Position numbers and translations under genes: made by a program. Below, in pieces: positions 1-5,129 of a stretch of DNA of 8,299 nucleotides. Each line of letters opens with the position of its first letter. Position 1 is the first letter of the stretch. The notes under the pieces are model-generated. The model searched no databases, was not told where the DNA came from, and was given only the letters and a program-made list of their open reading frames with translations. Source of the stretch: CAYINJ01 sp964364745 (GTDB lineage Bacteria; Patescibacteriota; Patescibacteriia; JACRDY01); NCBI GenBank assembly GCA_964364745.1, contig CAYINJ010000030.1:1-8299 (forward strand). The letters run 5' to 3'.

Positions 1-140
1 CTGAGCGAAGTGAGCCCAGCTGCGGGGCGAACGAAGTCGAAGGATCCCTTTAAAGTGACTAACGACACGGACGACTCGTCTGACATCTGTAAGGGTTCCC
101 TCCACTCCTCCGCCAAAGGCGGAGTCGGTCGGGATGACAG
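1..140. repeat. Dispersed intergenic repeat region with hairpin
   Basis: No gene is seen here. Read on the minus strand, the stretch begins GTCATCCCGACCGACTCC (near 138) and ends near position 1 with GGATCCTTCGACTTCG and CTTCGCTCAG. That pattern resembles the 'GTCATCCCGA...GGATC...CGCTCAG' intergenic repeats scattered through many environmental bacterial genomes. A perfect hairpin with 7-bp arms and an AAA loop (CTCCGCC/GGCGGAG) lies at 108-124. It is downstream of the HEPN gene and could act in its transcription ending, but no T-run follows on either strand. Family membership is judged by eye; a copy count in the parent genome would settle it. Confidence 0.5.
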
Positions 141-174
141 AGAAACACAGCAGAGTATATTAGTTTATATTTTG

Positions 175-849
175 CTAGTTTTGTGGTGCGTTAGATTCCA
201 CTAACCATTTACTATTCATTTCATCTATTCGCAGTTTCTCACCTCTATTAAGATTGTCTATAATTAAATTTAAATCCTGCTTTACACCATCCTCTACATG
301 TTTCCACGTTGTTGTTGAGCGGTCATATTCCAAACTGATCCTGTCTAATATTTCCTGGACTGCTTTAAAAAGTTCTTCAATTTCAGAAAAAACTAAAACC
401 CTTTTTGTCGGCACTATCTCTTTATGAGAAACCTCCTTATTTCTTAACTCCAATATGAAGGCGATCTGGACGCCGTGCCGATTTTTTATAGCCAGAACAT
501 CATCTCTTAGTTTAGCAAACTGTTCTTCAGAGAGCTGAATGCTAAAAACGCTTAATACCTTAGTTAGAGAAAAAGACGTCTCATACTTACCAGCGTCAAA
601 AAATACAGCTAAATCGGTCACGAAGCTCTCATAAGAGCTTATAATTATCTGCTGAAAAAAATTACGATATTTATTGAGTATTGAGACATTTTTTTCCGCG
701 ATATCTTCCCCTTGGTTATTTACATTTATTGCCTCGCTAAACCACTTCCAAATGTAAAATGCCGTAAAAGCGGAAAGCATTTTGTCGGTAGCAATGTTTA
801 ATAACCCACCCATACTGGATGATAGCCTTAAAGAATCATTATTGTTCAT
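175..849 (-). CDS. Probable HEPN-domain protein, AbiU2-like
   Basis: Encodes a 224-residue, mostly helical, soluble-looking protein from the ATG at 849; an in-frame GTG at 870 would add seven residues. Neither start has a strong ribosome site; ATG is preferred by codon. Around residues 60-90 there is YRNFFQQIIISSYESFVTDLAVFFD, shortened here to its pattern: aromatic-rich helix ending in a LAVFFD segment. Around residues 135-143 is LRNKEVSHK, which fits the HEPN signature R-N-x4-H (R136 and H142). This arrangement (FFD followed some 50 residues later by LRNK-x-x-x-H) resembles AbiU2-type HEPN proteins, a group tied to abortive infection and RNA cleavage in other settings. The remaining C-terminal third is helical with no motif I recognise. 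The gene is much more AT-rich than its neighbours and sits between palindromic repeats, which suggests transfer. No antitoxin or nucleotidyltransferase partner is visible in the window. Fold assignment is moderate; function is inference. Confidence 0.6.
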   Translation of the reverse strand: MNNNDSLRLSSSMGGLLNIATDKMLSAFTAFYIWKWFSEAINVNNQGEDIAEKNVSILNKYRNFFQQIIISSYESFVTDLAVFFDAGKYETSFSLTKVLSVFSIQLSEEQFAKLRDDVLAIKNRHGVQIAFILELRNKEVSHKEIVPTKRVLVFSEIEELFKAVQEILDRISLEYDRSTTTWKHVEDGVKQDLNLIIDNLNRGEKLRIDEMNSKWLVESNAPQN

Positions 850-874
850 AAAATCCAATTTATTTTCCACAAAA

Positions 875-905
875 GGGGAACCCCACCGCTGTGGCGAGAT
901 TCCCC
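875..905 (-). terminator. GC-rich imperfect hairpin upstream of the HEPN gene
   Basis: On the minus strand GGGGAA (905-900) pairs with TTCCCC (880-875), and inside it CCAC and GTGG pair around an AGC loop. The hairpin is followed by TTTT on the minus strand. It lies about 70 bases past the stop of the glycyl-radical gene, so it could end the nrdR-nrdD transcript. It may equally be part of a dispersed repeat, since its wording (GGGGAATCTCGCC) resembles such elements. The T-run is short, so termination is tentative. Confidence 0.4.
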
Positions 906-930
906 CTCGTTTTACTAATCAAACCCGGGA

Positions 931-965
931 TTGCCACGCCCCGCTTAGCGGGGCTCGCAATGACG
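931..965. repeat. Palindromic intergenic repeat (GTCATTGCGAG type)
   Basis: On the minus strand this reads CGTCATTGCGAG, then a stem CCCCGC-TAA-GCGGGG (953-939, extended to 7 bp by 954/938), then CGTGGCAA. The outer TTGC (931-934) and GCAA (957-960) also pair, giving a long imperfect hairpin. Sequences of this form recur between genes in many bacterial genomes. It begins only nine bases past the stop of the glycyl-radical gene, so its stem may also help end that transcript, though no T-run follows. Repeat identity is by resemblance only. Confidence 0.55.
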
Positions 966-973
966 TGGGTACA

Positions 974-1123
974 CTAGCAACATTCCCGCACCTGCTGGTT
1001 ATACTCTTGGCGTTGAGCGTACTCGGCTTGTTTGCCCTTGTTCCACTGCTGGACGGGGCGCAAGTAGCCGACCACGCGGGAGTACACTTCGCATTCTTGG
1101 CGCTGACGAGGGGTGGGGGTCAT
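974..1123 (-). CDS. Stand-alone glycyl-radical domain of class III ribonucleotide reductase
   Basis: A 49-residue protein whose core is the C-terminal glycyl-radical loop of NrdD. It runs CEVYSRVVGYLRPVQQWNKG, then KQAEYAQR, at residues 11-38. Gly19 in RVVGY is the expected radical-bearing residue, and WNKGK at 27-31 is the usual trailing motif. In known class III reductases this loop is the last part of NrdD and carries the stable radical installed by the NrdG activase. Here the main nrdD frame stops 61 bases upstream and this ORF is in a different reading frame with its own ATG. An in-frame TAA at 1151-1153 rules out simple extension upstream. No clear ribosome site precedes the ATG. The protein ends in Cys48-Cys49. 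It probably docks on the NrdD body to complete the active site, by analogy with the separable glycyl-radical protein GrcA/YfiD that repairs pyruvate formate-lyase. Domain identity is very secure; the two-part enzyme is inference. Confidence 0.9.
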   Translation of the reverse strand: MTPTPRQRQECEVYSRVVGYLRPVQQWNKGKQAEYAQRQEYNQQVRECC

Positions 1124-1149
1124 AGACGTTTTGTTTATGATTTTTTTGG

Positions 1150-1176
1150 ATTATATTATGGGGGAAGGTAAAGCAA
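1150..1176 (-). promoter_or_regulatory. Possible internal promoter before the glycyl-radical gene
   Basis: The minus strand has a perfect TATAAT at 1155-1150, with TTGCTT at 1176-1171 placed 15 bp upstream. The -35 match is weak and the spacer is short. Transcription from it would begin near 1143, about 20 bases before the ATG at 1123, so the small subunit could be made independently of nrdD. AT-rich spacers produce TATAAT by chance, so this is tentative. Confidence 0.3.
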
Positions 1177-1184
1177 GCGACGGA

Positions 1185-3275
1185 TTACACGGCGGTAATG
1201 CCGCTCGCGGCCAGGCGCATGGTCTCGACATTTTCTGTGTAACCAATCTCTTCATCGCACTTCGGGCAGTAGAAGTGTTCCCCCGGCAAATAGCCATGCG
1301 TCGGGCAGACGGAAAAAGTCGGGGTAATCGTGTAGTACGGCAAGTGGAAGTTTTCCGCGATCTTGCGCACCAGCGCTTTGGTCGCCGTGGCTGACGGCAT
1401 CTTCTCGCCGATAAAGCCATGCAACACGGTCCCGCCCGTATAAAGCGTCTGCAAATCATCTTGGAGTTTCAGCGCTTCGAAGATGTCTTCGGTGTGCCCC
1501 ACTGGCAGCTGGGTCGAGTTGGTGTAGTATGGCTCGGCGCCGGCTTCGCGGGTGGCTTGGTCGTTGGCCACGGCGATGTCGGGATACTGACTGCGGTCAA
1601 TCCGGGCGAAACGATAAGCGGTGCCTTCAGCCGGGGTGGCTTCGAGGTTGTACAGACAATTGGTCTGCTCTTGATAATTACCAATTCGTTCGCGCATATA
1701 TTCCATCAGTTGCACCGCTAGCCGATGGCCGTTGGACGTGGCGATGGATTCGTTTGGTCCCAAATAATTGCTGACCAGTTCATTCATACCGTTGATGCCG
1801 ATGGTGCTGAAGTGGTTTTTCCAATACTCGCCAAACTGGGCTTTGACACTGCGGAGATAAAAAGCGGAATAGGGATACAGGCCTTCGTTGGTCAGTCGCT
1901 CTAACGTCTTGCGCTTGATCTCCAAACTTTCGCGAGCTAAGTCCATGACGTGCGCCAACTTAGCTTTTAACTGATCAATTGACTCACCTTTGGCTAAGTA
2001 GCCGATGCGCGGTAAATTAATGGTCACCACGCCGATACTGCCGGTCAAGGGATTAGCGCCAAACAGCCCGCCGCCGCGCTTGCGGAGTTCGCGGTTGTCG
2101 AGGCGCAAGCGGCAACACATTGATCGGGCGTCTTCGGGGTCCATGTCGGAGTTTACAAAGTTCGCGAAGTACGGGATGCCATACTTGGCCGTCATTTCCC
2201 AAAGTTTATCGAGCACTGGGTTTTCCCAATCAAAGTTTTTGGTGATGTTGTACGTCGGAATCGGGAAGGTAAAAACGCGTCCCTTGGCGTCGCCTTCGGT
2301 CATCACTTCGGCAAAGGCGCGATTGAAAATATCAATTTCATACTGGAATTCCCGATATTTCTCCGCTTGGGGTTGACCGCCGATGATTACTGGCTCGTCA
2401 GCATAAAACGACGGCACCGTCAGATCCAGCGTCACGTTGGTAAATGGCGTCTGAAACCCGACCCGAGTCGGCACGTTCATGTTGTAGACAAACTCCTGCA
2501 AACATTGCTTGACCTGTTTGTAGTCCAGATGATCATAGCGGATAAACGGCGCTAAGAGCGTGTCGAAGTTGGCAATCGCCTGCGCGCCGGCCGACTCGCC
2601 TTGTAAGGTATAAAAGAAATTAACTAAGTGACCGAGCGCCGTCCGAAAATGTTTGGCTGGTCTGCTTTCAATTTTGCCCGGCGCGCCGGTAAAGCCGCTT
2701 AACAATAGGTCCTTCAAATCCCAACCGACGCAGTAGGCGGCCAGCAGTTGTAAATCGTGAATGTGCATGTCGCCATTGGTGTGGGCCTCCCGGATTTCAA
2801 CGGGATAGACCTTGTTCAACCAATAGTGGGCCGAGACCGTGGCGGCGACGTGGTTATTCAAACCCTGGAGCGAGTAGCCCATGTTGCTGTTTTCCTTCAC
2901 TCGCCAGTCCAATTGCTTCAAATAACTCTCAATCAGTTCATCGGAGTTGATCAGTAATTGTAATTCGCGGACGCGGCGACGCTGTTCGCGGTAGAGAATA
3001 TAGCCCTTGGCGGTTTTCAAAAACCCATTTTTCATCAATTCATTTTCGACGATGTCTTGAATCTCTTCGATCGCCGGAATGGACCGCTGGTGAAACTTCT
3101 CATTGATCGCTCGCACCACCGCGTCACTGACCTGTTCGGCCGCGATCGCGTCACCCTGCCCGGTCGCGGCCAATGCTTTGACAATCGCCTCGGTGATCTT
3201 GGCTTGCGAAAACGGCACAATGTCGCCATTGCGTTTGAGGATCTGGTGAATCGAAGTCGGAGCGGCGGCGGTCAT
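1185..3275 (-). CDS. nrdD: Anaerobic ribonucleoside-triphosphate reductase, main subunit
   Basis: A 696-residue class III ribonucleotide reductase, which reduces ribonucleoside triphosphates to deoxy forms without oxygen. Residues 9-104 are an ATP cone (LKRNGDIVPFSQAKI...), the allosteric site sensing ATP/dATP. The ten-stranded barrel follows: HIHDL near 171-175, Cys182 (YCVGWD), Cys387-Cys388 in MCCRLRLDNREL on the finger loop where the thiyl radical is expected, GGGLFGANPLTGSIG at 401-415, and NLEATPAEGTAYR at 543-555. A zinc site sits near the end (CPTH at 657-660, CPKC at 670-673). The protein then runs 23 further residues (DEEIGYTE...GITAV) and stops, with no RVxGY glycyl-radical motif. 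Full-length relatives are about 650-710 residues with that motif fused. The missing piece is the 49-codon ORF downstream. The ATG lies four bases past the nrdR stop with no clear ribosome site, which implies translational coupling and shared NrdR control. Confidence 0.95.
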   Translation of the reverse strand: MTAAAPTSIHQILKRNGDIVPFSQAKITEAIVKALAATGQGDAIAAEQVSDAVVRAINEKFHQRSIPAIEEIQDIVENELMKNGFLKTAKGYILYREQRRRVRELQLLINSDELIESYLKQLDWRVKENSNMGYSLQGLNNHVAATVSAHYWLNKVYPVEIREAHTNGDMHIHDLQLLAAYCVGWDLKDLLLSGFTGAPGKIESRPAKHFRTALGHLVNFFYTLQGESAGAQAIANFDTLLAPFIRYDHLDYKQVKQCLQEFVYNMNVPTRVGFQTPFTNVTLDLTVPSFYADEPVIIGGQPQAEKYREFQYEIDIFNRAFAEVMTEGDAKGRVFTFPIPTYNITKNFDWENPVLDKLWEMTAKYGIPYFANFVNSDMDPEDARSMCCRLRLDNRELRKRGGGLFGANPLTGSIGVVTINLPRIGYLAKGESIDQLKAKLAHVMDLARESLEIKRKTLERLTNEGLYPYSAFYLRSVKAQFGEYWKNHFSTIGINGMNELVSNYLGPNESIATSNGHRLAVQLMEYMRERIGNYQEQTNCLYNLEATPAEGTAYRFARIDRSQYPDIAVANDQATREAGAEPYYTNSTQLPVGHTEDIFEALKLQDDLQTLYTGGTVLHGFIGEKMPSATATKALVRKIAENFHLPYYTITPTFSVCPTHGYLPGEHFYCPKCDEEIGYTENVETMRLAASGITAV

Positions 3276-3279
3276 AGGA

Positions 3280-3756
3280 CTATGGCTTATTATGCTGGCG
3301 ACGATGGCTTAATAATTTTTCGAGTTCTTTTTGGAAGGTCTGGGCATCTTGGAATGACTGATAGACCGAGGCGAATCGGATGTAGGCCACTTTGTCGGTC
3401 TTACGCAAATGTTTCATGACTAACTCCCCGATCGCCTGGCTAGTGATTTCACTCCCTTTGGCTTTGACCTGAATATCCCGCTCAATCCCGCTCATCAGCT
3501 TCTGAAACGTCTCTTTGGTAATCGGTCGCTTTTCCAGCGCTCGGCGCAGGCCGGACTCGACCTTTTCTTTGCTGTAACTTTCTTTGGAGCCGTCTCGTTT
3601 AATCACCGATAAATCGAGGATTTCCACCTGTTCATTGGTCGAAAAGCGAAATTCGCACTTCAGACACTCCCGCCGGCGACGAATCGAAATCCCGTCAATC
3701 CCGGTCCGGGAATCAACGACTTTGGTATCTCCGAAACCACAGGCCGGACACTGCAT
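3280..3756 (-). CDS. nrdR: Transcriptional repressor NrdR
   Basis: A 158-residue NrdR from the ATG at 3756, the start that gives the usual family opening MQCPACG and the usual length. A TTG at 3786 would add ten residues and is not favoured. Residues 3-34 form the zinc ribbon (CPAC at 3-6, CLKC at 31-34) with the conserved VVDSR between. An ATP cone follows from about residue 50 (VIKRDGSKESYSKEKVESGL) to about 140 (VAYIRFASVYQSF). NrdR reads the dATP/ATP ratio with this cone and represses ribonucleotide reductase genes by binding paired NrdR boxes. It is the first gene of an operon with nrdD, and palindromes matching its own binding consensus cover the promoter upstream, so autoregulation is likely. 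All four zinc ligands are present. Confidence 0.97.
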   Translation of the reverse strand: MQCPACGFGDTKVVDSRTGIDGISIRRRRECLKCEFRFSTNEQVEILDLSVIKRDGSKESYSKEKVESGLRRALEKRPITKETFQKLMSGIERDIQVKAKGSEITSQAIGELVMKHLRKTDKVAYIRFASVYQSFQDAQTFQKELEKLLSHRRQHNKP

Positions 3757-3895
3757 ATCGACAGACAATTTAAAAAAGTCGCTCAACCTGAGGGACTTTA
3801 AAGGACGACCGTCGTCGAGACCCCCTCACGTTTTGTTTTGTTTTTGATTTTTGACCGGAACAGCGGACGGTAAAACACAATATCTTGTGTCTCCA
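3757..3895 (-). other. Long untranslated leader of nrdR
   Basis: From the predicted transcription start near 3895 to the nrdR ATG is about 139 bases. It contains the downstream NrdR box, an A-rich stretch (CAAAAACAAAACAAAACG on the minus strand, 3849-3832) and a short inverted repeat GACGA/TCGTC near 3805-3820. I see no gene, no riboswitch that I recognise and no good ribosome site directly before the ATG. Confidence 0.4.
3875..3890. promoter_or_regulatory. NrdR box, downstream copy
   Basis: The 16-mer ACACAATATCTTGTGT matches the published NrdR-box consensus (acaCwAtATaTwGtgt) at 15 of 16 positions and is nearly palindromic. It lies just downstream of the predicted transcription start of nrdR, a position suited to repression. 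Its start is 33 bp from that of the copy in the promoter spacer, about three helical turns, close to the 31-32 bp usual for paired boxes. Confidence 0.85.
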
Positions 3896-3908
3896 CAATC
3901 TATTGTAC
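3893..3908. promoter_or_regulatory. NrdR-like palindrome over the -10 element
   Basis: CCACAATCTATTGTAC matches the NrdR-box consensus at 12 of 16 positions (ACAATCTATTGT is the symmetric core). It covers the -10 hexamer and sits between the two other boxes, 18 bp from one and 15 bp from the other. It could be a third binding site, an alternative register, or a chance result of the -10 sequence. Confidence 0.4.
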
Positions 3909-3929
3909 TACTAGATATGGTGGTGTCAA
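3902..3929 (-). promoter_or_regulatory. Sigma70-type promoter of nrdR-nrdD
   Basis: On the minus strand TTGACA (3929-3924) is followed by a 16-bp spacer and TACAAT (3907-3902): six of six and five of six matches to consensus. Transcription is expected to begin near 3895. The spacer is exactly the upstream NrdR box and a second box lies just after the start site, so a bound NrdR oligomer would block polymerase. No other promoter is evident between the upstream terminator and nrdR. Confidence 0.82.
3908..3923. promoter_or_regulatory. NrdR box, copy in the promoter spacer
   Basis: On the minus strand CCACCATATCTAGTAG matches the NrdR-box consensus at 11 of 16 positions, with the core CCATATCTAG at 8 of 10. 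It fills the whole interval between the -35 and -10 hexamers. It is weaker than the downstream copy but correctly phased with it. Confidence 0.65.
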
Positions 3930-3999
3930 GTTATTGGCAAAACTAATAAAACCCCTATAAAAAACCGGGATTTCGCAGTGTCGTTTTTTGCTGGGGGAC

Positions 4000-4048
4000 A
4001 AAAATGTGGACAACTATATCCCGCCCCTGTCGGCGGCGGGAAGTTGTC
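4000..4048 (-). terminator. Intrinsic terminator of the glycosyltransferase operon
   Basis: On the minus strand GACAACT (4048-4042) pairs with AGTTGTC (4015-4009), and inside it TCCCGCC pairs with GGCGGGA. This gives a long two-part stem, followed after four bases by TTTTT (4004-4000). The stem begins inside the TGA stop codon of the last glycosyltransferase gene. It insulates the nrdR promoter about 70 bases downstream. Confidence 0.8.
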
Positions 4049-5129
4049 AAGAGGTTTTAGGGGTCATCAGCCAGCCATTGATCCCGACCGCGATCATCTC
4101 CGGGATCCCCCCGATCGCCACAGCGATGACCGGCACGCCATGGCGTAAGCTGGCCACAATAATCGTGGGAGCATTTTCATAGCAGCGGGACGGGACGAGG
4201 GTGAAGTCCGTCCGCTGGAAAAATTCAGTTAGCTGCTCCGCCGCCACTGGCCCCCAGATCGTAAACCGCTCATCACCGGCCACCAGCTGTCTGACCGCTG
4301 CCAGCCGCGAACCACTGCCCACAATATCGAGGTGGAACTTTTCCCCCAATTTGTAATTTGTAATTCGTAATTCGTAACTCTTGAGCGCGTGGATCAACCA
4401 CTCAATCCCCTTGTGGGCTTCGATCTGCCCGACAAACAACAGCTGGGCTGGATCGCCGGGCGGGGTCAGGGTTAATGGTTTAACGGGTGGGAGTTGACCA
4501 AAGGCCAGTTCAACCGTTGGCCTAGATCGTTTGAAAAACTTTCGCTGGGTATAAAAATCCATCAGCCACCGCGATGGCGACAGCACTTCGGTCGGTGAAC
4601 CAATCAAGGCGCGGCAGAGCGCGGCGTAGAGCCGACACCACCAGGCGCGCAGTATCCCCTCTTGGCCGACCAACAGGCGCCCGGACGGCACGACGTACTG
4701 GACATCATGGAGCACCAGCCGCCAAGGAATACCACTGGCGCGAATCGCGGCAAAAATACTGTAGCCCAAGCCCTTGGCAATATGCACTTCGACTTCGTCA
4801 GGCCGCAGTTGTTTTAAAAGGCGACGCAGGACCAAATAGCTGTGCGGGTTTACTAGATCGATCGCGTGCCAAACCAGTCGTTGCCACAGCGGATGGCGAT
4901 CAATCGTGATGTAGGAAAACAAATTAAGAGCAAACCAGCGGTAAATGACTACCCCATTCTGCGCGGCGTGAGTTGGCCACAGTGACCGCCAGCCGGTCCA
5001 GGGCTGAAGCGCCATGACGGTGACCTCATCATCGGCTTGCTGATACCCGGTCGCGTGCGAGGCCGCCACTTGCTCGGCCCCACCGCGGACATAGGGCGAA
5101 TACAAACTACTGATGATTACTCGCTTCAT
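4047..5129 (-). CDS. Family 4 (GT-B) glycosyltransferase, C-terminally short
   Basis: A 360-residue retaining glycosyltransferase of the GT4 type, expected to add a sugar from a nucleotide donor to a surface glycan on the cytoplasmic side. Evidence: the N-terminal YSPYVRGGAEQ glycine-rich loop (10-20), LFVGQIEAHKG opening the donor domain (231-241), DIVGSGS (268-274), and PSRCYENAPT-GVPVIA-GGIPEMI (313-346). The start is the ATG at 5129, which overlaps the previous stop as ATGA; an upstream extension to 5174 lies inside that gene and is rejected. Oddities: the second Glu of EX7E is Ala (E318, A326). Residues 251-262 are an insertion encoded by a heptanucleotide repeat. The protein stops at INGWLMTPKTS, about 30-40 residues before family members usually end, losing the final helix. 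It may be a divergent or decaying enzyme. Acceptor and sugar cannot be told. Confidence 0.85.
   Translation of the reverse strand: MKRVIISSLYSPYVRGGAEQVAASHATGYQQADDEVTVMALQPWTGWRSLWPTHAAQNGVVIYRWFALNLFSYITIDRHPLWQRLVWHAIDLVNPHSYLVLRRLLKQLRPDEVEVHIAKGLGYSIFAAIRASGIPWRLVLHDVQYVVPSGRLLVGQEGILRAWWCRLYAALCRALIGSPTEVLSPSRWLMDFYTQRKFFKRSRPTVELAFGQLPPVKPLTLTPPGDPAQLLFVGQIEAHKGIEWLIHALKSYELRITNYKLGEKFHLDIVGSGSRLAAVRQLVAGDERFTIWGPVAAEQLTEFFQRTDFTLVPSRCYENAPTIIVASLRHGVPVIAVAIGGIPEMIAVGINGWLMTPKTS
4348..4378. repeat. Heptanucleotide tandem repeat inside a coding region
   Basis: Four head-to-tail 7-mers (TTGTAAT, TTGTAAT, TCGTAAT, TCGTAAC at 4351-4378) preceded by a partial AAT. On the coding strand they give SYELRITNYKL within the last glycosyltransferase, between helix HALK and strand EKFHLDIV. 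Similar AATTCGT-type heptamers encoding NYELRI are known as spreading short repeats in other bacteria. Here the added length preserves the frame. Confidence 0.85.

Noticed and set aside
1124..1187. Intein or programmed frameshift joining nrdD to its radical domain
   Set aside because: The 61-base gap is too short for an intein and has no splice motifs; stops at 1185-1187 and 1151-1153 block both relevant frames.
782..1459. Several overlapping ORFs on both strands across the nrdD 3' end
   Set aside because: They are low-complexity shadows of nrdD, the glycyl-radical ORF and the repeats; none has recognisable domain content.
3757..3786. Upstream TTG start for nrdR
   Set aside because: The family opens at MxCPxC and has about 150-160 residues; the ATG at 3756 gives exactly this.
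3950..3995. Second terminator between the glycosyltransferase terminator and the nrdR promoter
   Set aside because: There are T-runs on the minus strand, but I could not find a convincing stem before them.
4348..4378. CRISPR or direct-repeat array
   Set aside because: Units are seven bases, contiguous and without spacers.
4574..4909. Plus-strand ORF of 111 codons inside the glycosyltransferase
   Set aside because: Arg/Ala-rich composition typical of an antisense shadow in GC-rich DNA, with no domain signature.
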